A DNA stretch of 64,000 bases from G965222335 sp965222335 (GCA_965222335.1 OZ244944.1:3286001-3350000), one strand, 5' to 3'. Positions 26,521 to 37,843 are shown, numbered from the stretch's first letter. Notes: generated from the sequence alone by a model not told the origin. A program made the numbers and translations.

Positions 26521-27837
26521 CTAGGGCGCAGCCGGGTCAAAGTGCCTGCGCAGCCCCGCCCAGCAGGCCTGGTAGTCCCGCTGGCGCTGCGGGGTCTGCA
26601 GGGCCCAGGGTGTTGCCTGCATCAGGTAGCGGGATTCCAGCATGAAGGCCAGGGTGTCGCGGTAGCGCTCCGGCGCCAGCTCGGCCCGACTGGCGCGCTC
26701 GAAAACCGCCGCCTCGGGGCCGTGGGCGGTCATGCCGTTATGCAGGCTGTAGCCGCCGGGGACAAAGCCCGCCTCCTTGGCATCGTAAACGCCCTCCACC
26801 AGGCCCATGAACTCGCTCATCACGTTGCGGTGGAACCAGGGCGGGCGGAAGGTATCCTCCGCCACCATCCAGCGCGGGGGGAAGATCACGAAATCCAGGT
26901 TGGCCACGCCGGCGGTCTCGGACGGAGAGGTCAGTACGGTGAAAATGCTGGGGTCCGGATGGTCATAGCTCACCGAGCCCATGGTATTGAAGCGTCCCAG
27001 CTCATAGCGGTAGGGGGCCGAGTTGCCGGTCCAGGCGACCACATCCAGGGGTGAGTGATCCAGGTCGGCGCGGTAGCACTCGCCGCCCTGCTTGTAGACC
27101 AGCTCATGGGGCGTCTCGAGATCCTCGTAGTGGGCGTGGGGATACTGGAAGTCGCGGTCGTTGGCGAAGCCGTTGGCCCCCACCGGGCCCCGCTCCGGCA
27201 GCTCCAGGGCGACGCCGTAGTTCTCACAGGCGTAGCCCCTGGCGGTCGCGGACAGCAGTTCCACCCGGAAACTCATGCCCCTCGGCACCACCGCAATCCA
27301 CCCCGGGCCGACGTCGAGGCGCCCGCATTCCGTGTGCAGGCGCAGCTGCCCGGACTGGGGTACCAGCAGCCACTCGCCATCGGCGCAACGAAATACGCGC
27401 TGGGTCATGGACTGATTGGCGCCATACAGGTGCACCGCCATGCCGCGCTGGGCCAGGGCGTCGCCGCAGCACGCGACCGTGACCAGACCGTCGACGAAGT
27501 CGGTAGCGACCTCGGGCAGGGGCAGCGGGTCCCAGCGCAGGGGGTTGGCAGGCGGCGGGGGCAGGTCCCGGCCGGCGGTGGCGATGGCGGGCAGGCTGAG
27601 GGCTTCAAAGGGGCCCTGCACCACCGACGGGCGGATGCGGTAGAGCCAGCTGCGGCGGTTGCTCTGGCGGGGCGCGGTAAAGGCGGTGGTGCTGAACTGC
27701 TCGGCATAGAGCCCGTAGGCCACCCGCTGCGGATTGAACTGGCCCCTGGGCAGGGCGCCGGGGAGGGCCTCGCTCTCATGCTCGTTGCCGAAGCCGTGCA
27801 GGTAGGCGGGTGCTGGGTCCTGGTCTGCCTGGGTCAT
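26521..27837 (-). CDS. hmgA: homogentisate 1,2-dioxygenase
   Basis: HmgA opens the ring of homogentisate with oxygen and Fe(II), the central step of tyrosine and phenylalanine breakdown. The 438-residue protein shows YLHGFGNEHESEALPGALP at the start and the iron-binding region PPWFHRNVMSEFMGL with GYSLHNGMTAHGPE later. It stands alone: no fumarylacetoacetase or maleylacetoacetate isomerase gene is beside it in the window. A perfect palindrome lies 39 bp upstream of the start, suggesting dedicated repression. Confidence 0.96.
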   Translation of the reverse strand: MTQADQDPAPAYLHGFGNEHESEALPGALPRGQFNPQRVAYGLYAEQFSTTAFTAPRQSNRRSWLYRIRPSVVQGPFEALSLPAIATAGRDLPPPPANPLRWDPLPLPEVATDFVDGLVTVACCGDALAQRGMAVHLYGANQSMTQRVFRCADGEWLLVPQSGQLRLHTECGRLDVGPGWIAVVPRGMSFRVELLSATARGYACENYGVALELPERGPVGANGFANDRDFQYPHAHYEDLETPHELVYKQGGECYRADLDHSPLDVVAWTGNSAPYRYELGRFNTMGSVSYDHPDPSIFTVLTSPSETAGVANLDFVIFPPRWMVAEDTFRPPWFHRNVMSEFMGLVEGVYDAKEAGFVPGGYSLHNGMTAHGPEAAVFERASRAELAPERYRDTLAFMLESRYLMQATPWALQTPQRQRDYQACWAGLRRHFDPAAP

Positions 27838-27875
27838 CGCGGATCTCCGGGGGTGGCGCTGCGGCGGCGCATAAA

Positions 27876-27893
27876 TAGTTTCAAATGAAACTA
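27876..27893. promoter_or_regulatory. perfect palindromic operator-like site upstream of hmgA
   Basis: TAGTTTCA and TGAAACTA form a perfect 8-bp inverted repeat with a 2-bp centre. It lies 39 bp upstream of the hmgA ATG, where a repressor would overlap the promoter. Size and symmetry suit a dimeric MarR- or TetR-type regulator; which one is not shown. Confidence 0.6.
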
Positions 27894-28014
27894 AATTATG
27901 GCGGAAAACACGGCATTCCTCAAGGGCCCCGGGAGATCGCTTGCGGTTGGCGGTGGCTCACCCGCAAAGCCCTGCGAGCGGCCCAAATCACTGGCCGCAA
28001 CAGCGCGAATTCCG

Positions 28015-28020
28015 TATACT
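28015..28020 (+). promoter_or_regulatory. candidate -10 box of gyrA
   Basis: TATACT matches the sigma-70 -10 consensus at five of six positions, 117 bp before the gyrA ATG. The -35 region at standard spacing is poor, so confidence is limited. Confidence 0.4.
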
Positions 28021-28136
28021 GTGGGGATTGTTTCCAGGGGCAATTGAGCGCTGTCGGCGCGGTCATCCTACCGCGCCGGATCGGACGCTATAACCGACAA
28101 TAATCCCTCCCTCCCAGTGCAAGGAATCCGTGGTAA

Positions 28137-30710
<2,574 letters not shown>

Positions 30711-30755
30711 GCGCGTCCGCCGGCACCGAGGTTCCATCCCCCGGAATGATCCCGC

Positions 30756-30779
30756 GCGGCCCCTTGATCCAGGGGCCGC
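30756..30779 (+). terminator. GC-rich hairpin between gyrA and serC
   Basis: GCGGCCCCT (30756-30764) and AGGGGCCGC (30771-30779) form a perfect 9-bp stem with a 6-nt loop, 45 bp after gyrA. No T-run follows, so it may reduce read-through or protect the upstream mRNA end rather than stop transcription fully. Confidence 0.45.
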
Positions 30780-30810
30780 CCCAACCCAGGTAACAAGGAA
30801 GCAAGCTGTT

Positions 30811-31890
30811 ATGACCCGCAAGTACAATTTCTGTGCCGGCCCCGCCGCGCTGCCCGATGCGGTGCTGGAGACGGCACGCGACGAGCTCCTGGACTGGCGC
30901 GGCACCGGTATGTCGCTGATGGAAATGAGCCACCGCAGCCCCGAGGTGGTGGGGGTGGCCGAGGCTGCCGAGGCCAACCTGCGGGACCTGCTGGCAATTC
31001 CGGATGACTATGCCGTGCTGTTCCTGCAGGGCGGCGCCAGCACCCAGTTTTCCGCCGTGCCCCTGAACCTGCTGGGTGAGCGGACCGGCGCCGACTATGT
31101 GAATACCGGACAGTGGTCGAAGAAGGCGATCGCCGAGGGCAAGCGCTACGCCGAGGTCAATGTGGTGGCCTCGTCCGAAGGCAGCAATTTTGCCACCATT
31201 CCGCCCCGGGACAGCTGGCAGCTCGGGGCAGATCCTGCCTATCTGCACTACACGCCGAACGAAACCATTGGCGGGGTGGAGTATTTCTGGGTACCGGAGG
31301 TGGATGCGCCGCTGGTCGCCGACATGTCCTCGACCATCCTTTCGCGCCCCATTGATGTCTCCCGTTTCGGCGTGATCTACGCCGGGGCGCAGAAGAACAT
31401 CGGTCCCGCCGGCCTGACCCTGGTGATCGTGCGCCGCGACCTGCTGGGCCGCGCCTCGGCCCAGTGCCCCGCGATGCTGAACTGGCAGGTGGCCGCCGAC
31501 AACGACTCCATGTACAACACGCCGCCGACCTTTGCCCTCTATCTTGCCGGCCTGGTATTTGCGTGGCTGCAGGCCCAGGGCGGGCTCGCCGCGATGGAAG
31601 CGTTCAACCGGCGCAAGGCGGACAAACTCTACGCGGCGATCGACGGCAGCGACTTCTACGCCAACCCGGTGGAGCTGCCCAGTCGCTCGCTGATGAACGT
31701 GCCCTTCACCCTGGCGGACAGCAGCCTCGACAAGCCCTTCCTGGCCGAGGCCGAGGCCGCAGGCCTGCTCAACCTGAAAGGTCACCGCTCGGTGGGCGGG
31801 ATGCGCGCGAGCATCTACAATGCGGTCAGTGAGGCAGCGGTGGATGCCCTGATTGCCTTTATGCAGGATTTCGAGCGCCGACACGGATAA
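30811..31890 (+). CDS. serC: phosphoserine aminotransferase SerC
   Basis: SerC transaminates 3-phosphohydroxypyruvate to phosphoserine (serine pathway) and also serves pyridoxal phosphate synthesis. The 359-residue protein opens KYNFCAGPAALPDAVLE, has the LQGGASTQF cofactor-phosphate loop and the PLP-binding lysine at K195 (YAGAQKNIGPAG). The reading frame stays open upstream, but the ATG at 30811 has AAGGA before it and is the family start. pheA begins 4 bp after the stop. Confidence 0.97.
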   Translation: MTRKYNFCAGPAALPDAVLETARDELLDWRGTGMSLMEMSHRSPEVVGVAEAAEANLRDLLAIPDDYAVLFLQGGASTQFSAVPLNLLGERTGADYVNTGQWSKKAIAEGKRYAEVNVVASSEGSNFATIPPRDSWQLGADPAYLHYTPNETIGGVEYFWVPEVDAPLVADMSSTILSRPIDVSRFGVIYAGAQKNIGPAGLTLVIVRRDLLGRASAQCPAMLNWQVAADNDSMYNTPPTFALYLAGLVFAWLQAQGGLAAMEAFNRRKADKLYAAIDGSDFYANPVELPSRSLMNVPFTLADSSLDKPFLAEAEAAGLLNLKGHRSVGGMRASIYNAVSEAAVDALIAFMQDFERRHG

Positions 31891-31894
31891 GGCT

Positions 31895-33013
31895 ATGCAA
31901 GACACGCGAGACCTCGAGCAGGTCAGGGCCGATATCGATGCCATTGACCAGGAGATCCAGGCGCTGATCAATCGCCGGGCCGAGTGTGCCCAGCGGGTGG
32001 CGGATATCAAGCTGGAGGCGATGCAGGCAGCGCGTGAGCGCGGCGAGCCCGAGGCCGAGGTGGTCTACTACCGGCCCGAGCGAGAGGCCCAGATCCTGCA
32101 GCGCATCATCGATCGCAACCCCGGCCCCCTGGAGGGCACGACCGTCGCGCATATCTTCCGCGAGGTGATGTCCGCCTGCCTGGCTCTGGAGCGGCCGCTG
32201 CAGGTGGCCTACCTGGGCCCGGAGGGTACCTTTACCCAGGCTGCCACGATCAAGCACTTCGGCCATGCAGCGGTCCCGGTTTCCCAGAACACCATCGACG
32301 GCGTCTTTGCCCAGGTCGAGTCCGGCGAGTGTAACTATGGCGTGGTCCCGGTGGAGAACTCCACCGAGGGCATGGTCAGCCACACCCTGGATAATTTCAT
32401 GGACTCGCCCCTGAAGATATCGGGCGAGGTGGAAATGCCCATCGTGCACCACCTGCTGGTGGCGCCGGGCACTGGCCCGGAGGGCATCCAGCGCATCTGC
32501 GCCCACCAGCAGGCCCTGGCCCAGTGCCGCAACTGGCTCGACCTGCACTGGCCCAATGTGGAGCGGGACGCGGTGAGCAGTAATGGCGAGGCCGCGCGCC
32601 TGGCCGCCACCACGCCCGGGGTCGCCGCGGTCGCCGGCGACATGGCGGCAGAGCTCTACGCCCTGGAACGATTGGCGGAGCATATCGAAGACTACCCGGA
32701 CAACACCACGCGCTTCCTCGTCGTGGGCCGGGAAGAAGTGCCCCCCAGTGGTCGTGACAAGACCTCGATCATCGTCTCCAGCCGCAACAAGCCCGGTGCC
32801 CTGTTCAGCCTGCTCGACCCCTTCCGGCGTGCCGGGGTCAGCCTGACCCGGATCGATACGCGTCCCTCACGCACGGAAAAGTGGGCCTACGTCTTCTTTA
32901 TCGAGTTCGAGGGGCATTTGCAGGACGACAACATCCGTGCCATTGTCGCGGAACTTGAGGAGCAGTCCATTCTGCTCAAACCCCTGGGCTCCTACCCCCG
33001 GGCGGTGCTGTAG
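31895..33013 (+). CDS. pheA: bifunctional chorismate mutase/prephenate dehydratase (P-protein)
   Basis: PheA turns chorismate into prephenate and then phenylpyruvate for phenylalanine. Domains in order: AroQ-type chorismate mutase (residues 1-90, LEQVRADIDAIDQEIQALINRRAE), prephenate dehydratase (about 95-275, VAYLGPEGTFTQAA and the catalytic TTRF in PDNTTRFLVVG) and a C-terminal ACT domain (RNKPGALFSLLDPF and TRIDTRPSR) that should give feedback inhibition by phenylalanine. Length 372 residues is usual. Start at 31895 avoids overlap with serC. Confidence 0.97.
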   Translation: MQDTRDLEQVRADIDAIDQEIQALINRRAECAQRVADIKLEAMQAARERGEPEAEVVYYRPEREAQILQRIIDRNPGPLEGTTVAHIFREVMSACLALERPLQVAYLGPEGTFTQAATIKHFGHAAVPVSQNTIDGVFAQVESGECNYGVVPVENSTEGMVSHTLDNFMDSPLKISGEVEMPIVHHLLVAPGTGPEGIQRICAHQQALAQCRNWLDLHWPNVERDAVSSNGEAARLAATTPGVAAVAGDMAAELYALERLAEHIEDYPDNTTRFLVVGREEVPPSGRDKTSIIVSSRNKPGALFSLLDPFRRAGVSLTRIDTRPSRTEKWAYVFFIEFEGHLQDDNIRAIVAELEEQSILLKPLGSYPRAVL

Positions 33014-33034
33014 CCACTGCCCGCACAGGCTTCT

Positions 33035-33943
33035 ATGACCTCGCGTATCGACACCACGCTTATCCTGGGCCTCGGCCTGATTGGCGGTTCCCTGGCCCGC
33101 TCCCTGCGTCAGACCGGTTTCAGTCGCCGGGTCACCGCCTGTGGCCATCGCGAGGCGTCCCTGGCGCGCGGCGTGGAACTGGGGATCATCGATGCCTACA
33201 GCCTGGATCTCGACGCGGCCCTCGAGGGCGTCGATGTGGTGGTGATCGCGACCCCCACCCTGGTGGCGGCGGACATGCTGCGCAAGCTGTTGTCGCGTTA
33301 TCGCGATGCGCGGGACATGCCGGTGCTGACTGATGTCGCCAGCGTCAAGGGCAGCCTGCATGCGAGCGCGCTGCAGGCCTGGGAGGGGGAATTTCCGCCG
33401 CGGCTGGTGCTCGGCCACCCGATCGCCGGTTCCGAGCGTAGTGGCGTGGACGCCGCCGACGCTGAACTGTTTCGCCACCACCGGGTGATCCTGACCCCGG
33501 ATGCGGCTAACGAGGCGGCCGCGGTAAGCCTGGTCCGCGAGATGTGGCAGAGCGCCGGTGCCGAGGTGGTGGACATGGGCGTGGCGGAGCACGACGCGGT
33601 ACTGGCGGCCACCAGCCACCTGCCGCATGTGCTGGCCTACGCGCTGGTGGATGCCCTGGCGAGCAACCCATCGAGCGAGGATATCTTCCGCTTCGCCGCC
33701 GGTGGCTTCAGGGACTTCACCCGCATCGCGTCCTCTGACCCGGTGATGTGGCGGGATATCGCGATTGCCAACCGGGATGCCATCCTCACCGCGATCGACC
33801 AGTTCAGCGAGCACCTCGGGGCGCTGCGCAGCGCGGTGGATGGCGCCGATGCCGAGGGCATGCTGGATACTTTCACCCGCGCCAAAACAGCCCGGGATGC
33901 CTTTGCCGCGCGGCTGGCAGCGCGCAGCCGCAGCGCCGACTGA
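33035..33943 (+). CDS. tyrA: prephenate/arogenate dehydrogenase
   Basis: This 302-residue TyrA-family enzyme oxidatively decarboxylates prephenate (or arogenate) for tyrosine. The NAD-binding loop is LILGLGLIGGSLARSLR; the catalytic histidine region is GHPIAGSERSG with SHLPHVLAYAL later. There is no chorismate mutase domain, as that activity lies in pheA. In many Pseudomonas strains hisC lies between pheA and this gene and tyrA is fused to aroA; here hisC is absent and tyrA is separate, 36 bp before aroA. Confidence 0.94.
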   Translation: MTSRIDTTLILGLGLIGGSLARSLRQTGFSRRVTACGHREASLARGVELGIIDAYSLDLDAALEGVDVVVIATPTLVAADMLRKLLSRYRDARDMPVLTDVASVKGSLHASALQAWEGEFPPRLVLGHPIAGSERSGVDAADAELFRHHRVILTPDAANEAAAVSLVREMWQSAGAEVVDMGVAEHDAVLAATSHLPHVLAYALVDALASNPSSEDIFRFAAGGFRDFTRIASSDPVMWRDIAIANRDAILTAIDQFSEHLGALRSAVDGADAEGMLDTFTRAKTARDAFAARLAARSRSAD

Positions 33944-33979
33944 GCGGCCATTGCCGCCTGTAGAAACCAGAGAGGAATT

Positions 33980-35281
33980 ATGGAATTCAAACTGATGCCG
34001 GGAGGCACGATTAGCGGCGAGGCCAGGGTGCCCGGGGACAAGTCCGTGTCCCACCGCGCGATCATGCTCGGCGCGCTGGCCACGGGCGTGACCCACGTCA
34101 GCGGGTTCCTCGAGGGGGATGACGCCCTCGCCACGGTCGCCGCCTTCCGCGCCATGGGGGTACGGATCGACGGCCCCGAGGACGGTGAGGTGGCGATCCA
34201 CGGGGTTGGCCTGCACGGACTGCAGGCCCCGGGGAAGCCGCTGGATGTGGGCAACTCCGGCACCACTATCCGCCTGCTGTCGGGGCTGCTGGCGGGCCAG
34301 GCCTTCGACAGCGAACTGACCGGTGATGTCTCCCTGCAGCAGCGCCCCATGGGCCGCGTGATCCAGCCCCTGAGTCGCATGGGTGCAGCCATCAGCGGTA
34401 CGGATGACAAGCCGCCCCTGAAAATCACCGGCGGCAGCCAGTTAGCTGGCATCCACTACGACCTGCCAATGGCCTCGGCCCAGGTGAAATCCTGTGTCCT
34501 GCTGGCAGGCCTGTACGCCAGCGGGCGCACCTCGGTCACCGAGCCCGCGCCGACCCGCGACCATACCGAGCGCATGCTGCGCGGCTTCGGTTACCCGGTA
34601 AAGAATGAAAACGGGGTGATCAGCCTCGCCGGCGGTGGCGAGCTGCGGGCCACCGACATCGACGTGCCGGCGGATATCTCCTCGGCGGCGTTCTTCCTGG
34701 TGGCCGCCTGTATTGCCCCGGGGTCGGACCTGCTGCTCACCCATGTGGGGGTCAATCCCACGCGCCTGGGCATCATCAGCATTCTCACCCTGATGGGGGC
34801 GGACATCACGCTCAAGCACGAACGCGAGGTGGGCGGCGAGCCGGTGGCCGATATTCACGTGCGCTACGCGCCCCTCAAGGGTATTGAGATTCCCCCGGAG
34901 CAGGTGCCGCTGGCGATCGACGAGTTTCCGGCGCTGTTTATCGCCGCCGCCTGCGCCAGCGGTCGCACCGTGTTGCGCGGCGCGGATGAGCTACGGGTCA
35001 AGGAAAGCGACCGCATCGCGGCGATGGCGGAGGGGCTGGACACCCTGGGCGTGAGAAACGAGGTGCTGGAGGACGGTATCGTGATCGAGGGTGGCAGCCT
35101 CGGCGGCGGGGTGATCAAGACCTACCATGACCATCGCATCGCCATGGCCTTTGCCATCGCCGCGCTGCGCGCGGAGGAGGAAATCCGCATCCTCGACTGT
35201 GATCACGTGGCGACCTCCTTCCCGGGCTTTGATGCCCTGGCCCGCGGCCTGGGGCTGCAGGTTTCGGCCCTGGCGGACTAG
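33980..35281 (+). CDS. aroA: 3-phosphoshikimate 1-carboxyvinyltransferase (EPSP synthase, class II-type motifs)
   Basis: AroA joins phosphoenolpyruvate to shikimate 3-phosphate, the sixth step of the shikimate pathway. The 433-residue protein shows GDKS (residues 19-22), GNSGTTIRLL (91-100), SAQVK (166-170), RDHTE (193-197), NPTR (259-262), and late DELRVKESDR and HDHRIAMA. GDKS/T, SAQxK, RxHxE and NxTR together are the published signature of class II EPSP synthases, which tend to be less sensitive to glyphosate. Glycine is kept in the GNSG loop, so the degree of tolerance is not predictable. Confidence 0.96.
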   Translation: MEFKLMPGGTISGEARVPGDKSVSHRAIMLGALATGVTHVSGFLEGDDALATVAAFRAMGVRIDGPEDGEVAIHGVGLHGLQAPGKPLDVGNSGTTIRLLSGLLAGQAFDSELTGDVSLQQRPMGRVIQPLSRMGAAISGTDDKPPLKITGGSQLAGIHYDLPMASAQVKSCVLLAGLYASGRTSVTEPAPTRDHTERMLRGFGYPVKNENGVISLAGGGELRATDIDVPADISSAAFFLVAACIAPGSDLLLTHVGVNPTRLGIISILTLMGADITLKHEREVGGEPVADIHVRYAPLKGIEIPPEQVPLAIDEFPALFIAAACASGRTVLRGADELRVKESDRIAAMAEGLDTLGVRNEVLEDGIVIEGGSLGGGVIKTYHDHRIAMAFAIAALRAEEEIRILDCDHVATSFPGFDALARGLGLQVSALAD

Positions 35282-35284
35282 GGC

Positions 35285-35971
35285 GTGGCTGTGGCTCCGG
35301 TCATTACCGTGGACGGCCCGAGCGGCGCGGGCAAGGGCACCATCAGCCACCTTCTGGCGGATACCCTGGGCTGGCACTTCCTGGATAGCGGTGCGCTCTA
35401 CCGGGTGACCGGGCAGGCCTGCGTTATCGAGGGGGTAGCCTGGGAGGACGAGCCCGCCGTCACCGCAGTGGCCCGCCACCTGGATGTCGCATTCACCGCG
35501 GATGATGCGGGTGAAATCCTGGTGAGCTACCGCGGCCAGGACGTGAGCCGGGCGATTCGCACGGAAGAGGGCGGGCGGGGTGCGTCCACGGTCGCCGCCA
35601 TTCCCAGCGTGCGCGAAGCCCTGCTCGCCCGGCAGCGGGAATTCCGTCGGCCGCCCGGCCTGGTTGCAGACGGGCGCGACATGGGTACCGTGGTGTTCCC
35701 CGATGCGCCGCTCAAGATCTTCCTCACCGCGTCGGCCGCGGAGCGCGCCGAGCGCCGCTACCAGCAGTTGCTTGCCAAGGGTGAAAATGTTAGTCTCCCG
35801 CGCCTTCTCGAGGACATCGAGGAGCGGGATGCGCGCGACAGTTGCCGCGCCGTGTCGCCCCTGGTACCCGCGGAGGACGCCATCGTCATCGACAGCACCG
35901 CCACCCCGGTGGCTGCGGTGTTCGAAAAGGTGATGCAGGAAGTGCGCGGAAAAGGTCTGCAAAAGCGTTGA
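35285..35971 (+). CDS. cmk: cytidylate kinase
   Basis: Cmk phosphorylates CMP and dCMP with ATP. The 228-residue protein has the P-loop DGPSGAGKGT, the LDSGALYR substrate segment and the DGRDMGTVVFPDA motif. The start is a GTG 3 bp after aroA (a second GTG two codons on is possible). cmk-rpsA order is conserved throughout the group. Confidence 0.96.
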   Translation: MAVAPVITVDGPSGAGKGTISHLLADTLGWHFLDSGALYRVTGQACVIEGVAWEDEPAVTAVARHLDVAFTADDAGEILVSYRGQDVSRAIRTEEGGRGASTVAAIPSVREALLARQREFRRPPGLVADGRDMGTVVFPDAPLKIFLTASAAERAERRYQQLLAKGENVSLPRLLEDIEERDARDSCRAVSPLVPAEDAIVIDSTATPVAAVFEKVMQEVRGKGLQKR

Positions 35972-36122
35972 TCTTCTGCCAGTTCCCGCAATTTTTATTC
36001 AAGCAGTGCTGCCGCCGGAGTCGGTCCAGAAGAGGCCCGACGGCAGTTTATTAATGACCCGCGCCGGCTGGCGGTGCGGTGCAGGCGATACTCTCGCCCT
36101 CACTATTAACAGGTAATGCGTA
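35972..36122 (+). promoter_or_regulatory. rpsA leader with two hairpins
   Basis: The 151-nt space before rpsA can fold: CTGCCG plus TCGG at 36009-36024 pair with CCGACGGCAG at 36037-36046 (10 bp with a 6-nt bulge), and GCGCCG at 36061-36066 pairs with CGGTGC at 36072-36077 (one G-U). A TTGATC at 35968-35973 with a TTTTAT 19 nt later is a weak promoter candidate. In E. coli, S1 represses its own translation through a structured leader; this may be the equivalent. Confidence 0.5.
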
Positions 36123-37799
36123 ATGAGCGAATCCTTCGCTGAACTTTTTGAAGAGAGTCTGAAAACTGTCGAAATGGAGCCGGGCTCCATCGTGACCGGT
36201 GTGGTCATCGACATTGATAACGAGTGGGTCACCGTCCACGCGGGCCTGAAGTCCGAAGGCGTGATTCCTCGTGCCCAGTTTACCGACGCCGCGGGCGAGT
36301 GCAGCCTCAGCGTGGGTGATGAAGTCCAGGTGGCACTGGAAACCGTGGAAGACGGTTTCGGTGAAACCAAGCTGTCCCGCGAAAAAGCCAAGCGCGCCGA
36401 GTCCTGGAAAGAGCTCGAAGCTGCGCACGAGGCAGATGAAGTCGTTACCGGCGTCATCAACGGCAAGGTCAAGGGTGGCTTTACCGTTGACATCAACACC
36501 ATCCGCGCATTCCTGCCCGGCTCTCTGGTAGATGTGCGCCCGGTTCGCGAGACCGGACACCTGGAAGGCAAGGAACTCGAATTCAAGGTTATCAAGCTGG
36601 ACCAGAAGCGGAACAACGTGGTGGTTTCCCGCCGCGCCGTGATGGAAGCAGCGAACAGCGAAGAGCGCGAGGCGCTGCTGGAAACCCTGCAGGAAGGCAT
36701 GACCATCAAGGGTATCGTCAAGAACCTCACCGATTACGGCGCCTTCGTCGACCTCGGTGGCGTGGACGGCCTGCTGCACATTACCGACATGGCCTGGAAG
36801 CGCATCAAGCATCCTTCCGAGATCGTGGAAGTCGGCCAGGAAATCGACGTCAAGGTGCTCAAGTTCGATCGCGAGCGCAACCGCGTCTCCCTGGGCCTCA
36901 AGCAACTGGGCGAGGATCCCTGGGTCGAGATTACCGGCCGCTACCCCGAAGGCAGCCGCGTTGTGGCGCGTGTCACCAACCTCACCGACTACGGCTGCTT
37001 TGCCGAGCTGGAAGAGGGTGTCGAGGGTCTGGTGCACGTCTCCGAGATGGACTGGACCAACAAGAACGTTCATCCCTCCAAGGTGGTGCAGCTGGGTGAC
37101 GAGGTCGAGGTCATGGTGCTGGATATAGACGAGGAGCGTCGTCGTATCTCCCTGGGTATCAAGCAGTGCCAGCAGAACCCCTGGGACGCCTTCGCCGCGC
37201 AGTACAGCAAGGGCGACAAGATCTCCGGCAGCATCAAGTCGATCACCGACTTCGGCATCTTTATCGGCCTGGAAGGCAACATCGATGGCCTGGTACACCT
37301 GTCCGACATCAGCTGGAACGAAGCGGGTGAAGAGGCGGTGCGCAACTACAAGAAGGGCGACGAGATCGAGACGGTTATCCTGTCCATCGATCCGGAGCGC
37401 GAGCGCATCTCCCTGGGTATCAAGCAGCTCGAGGGTGACGCCTTCACCGACTACACCGCCGAGAACGATCGCGGCACCATCGTCACCGGTGAAGTGACTG
37501 AAGTGGACGCCAAAGCAGTCGTGATCAAGCTGGCGGACGAGGTCGAGGGTATCCTCAAGGCCTCCGACATCAGCCGAGACCGCGTCGATGACGCGCGCAG
37601 CCTGTTCAAGGTCGGCGACGCCGTGGAAGCGAAAATCGTTTCCGTGGATCGCAAGAACCGCGTACTGGCCCTGTCGATCAAGGCCAAGGACTACGACGAC
37701 GAGCAGGAAGCGGTGAAGTCCCTGAAGGACCAGGAAGAGTCTTCTTCCCCCGGCACCATTGGCGACCTGATCAAGGCGCAGATGGGCGACAAGTCCTGA
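36123..37799 (+). CDS. rpsA: 30S ribosomal protein S1
   Basis: S1 binds mRNA and docks it on the 30S subunit. The 558-residue protein (557 in E. coli) contains six S1 (OB-fold) repeats of about 85 residues; domains 3 to 6 show the repeated pattern LTDYGAFVDLG.VDGLLHITDMAW and RVSLGLKQL. The first two repeats are diverged, as usual for ribosome binding. Codon use is strongly biased, as expected for high expression. A strong terminator follows at 37844-37868. Confidence 0.98.
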   Translation: MSESFAELFEESLKTVEMEPGSIVTGVVIDIDNEWVTVHAGLKSEGVIPRAQFTDAAGECSLSVGDEVQVALETVEDGFGETKLSREKAKRAESWKELEAAHEADEVVTGVINGKVKGGFTVDINTIRAFLPGSLVDVRPVRETGHLEGKELEFKVIKLDQKRNNVVVSRRAVMEAANSEEREALLETLQEGMTIKGIVKNLTDYGAFVDLGGVDGLLHITDMAWKRIKHPSEIVEVGQEIDVKVLKFDRERNRVSLGLKQLGEDPWVEITGRYPEGSRVVARVTNLTDYGCFAELEEGVEGLVHVSEMDWTNKNVHPSKVVQLGDEVEVMVLDIDEERRRISLGIKQCQQNPWDAFAAQYSKGDKISGSIKSITDFGIFIGLEGNIDGLVHLSDISWNEAGEEAVRNYKKGDEIETVILSIDPERERISLGIKQLEGDAFTDYTAENDRGTIVTGEVTEVDAKAVVIKLADEVEGILKASDISRDRVDDARSLFKVGDAVEAKIVSVDRKNRVLALSIKAKDYDDEQEAVKSLKDQEESSSPGTIGDLIKAQMGDKS

Positions 37800-37843
37800 G
37801 GCAGCACTGACGACATGCGGTGGCCCGCCGGCCACCCAGCAGG

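Larger units (their letters stand above)
27838..28136. promoter_or_regulatory. hmgA-gyrA divergent intergenic region
   Basis: This 299-bp region separates the divergent hmgA and gyrA genes. It holds the hmgA-side palindrome (27876-27893), a TATACT -10-like box for gyrA (28015-28020) and the gyrA ribosome binding site AAGGA (28121-28125). I see no gene in it. Confidence 0.6.

Noticed and set aside
25201..27054. 617-codon open frame on the plus strand
   Set aside because: Antisense shadow of mtaD and hmgA; product has no recognisable domain.
36051..37835. 594-codon open frame on the minus strand
   Set aside because: Antisense shadow of rpsA; its apparent repeats only mirror the S1 domains.
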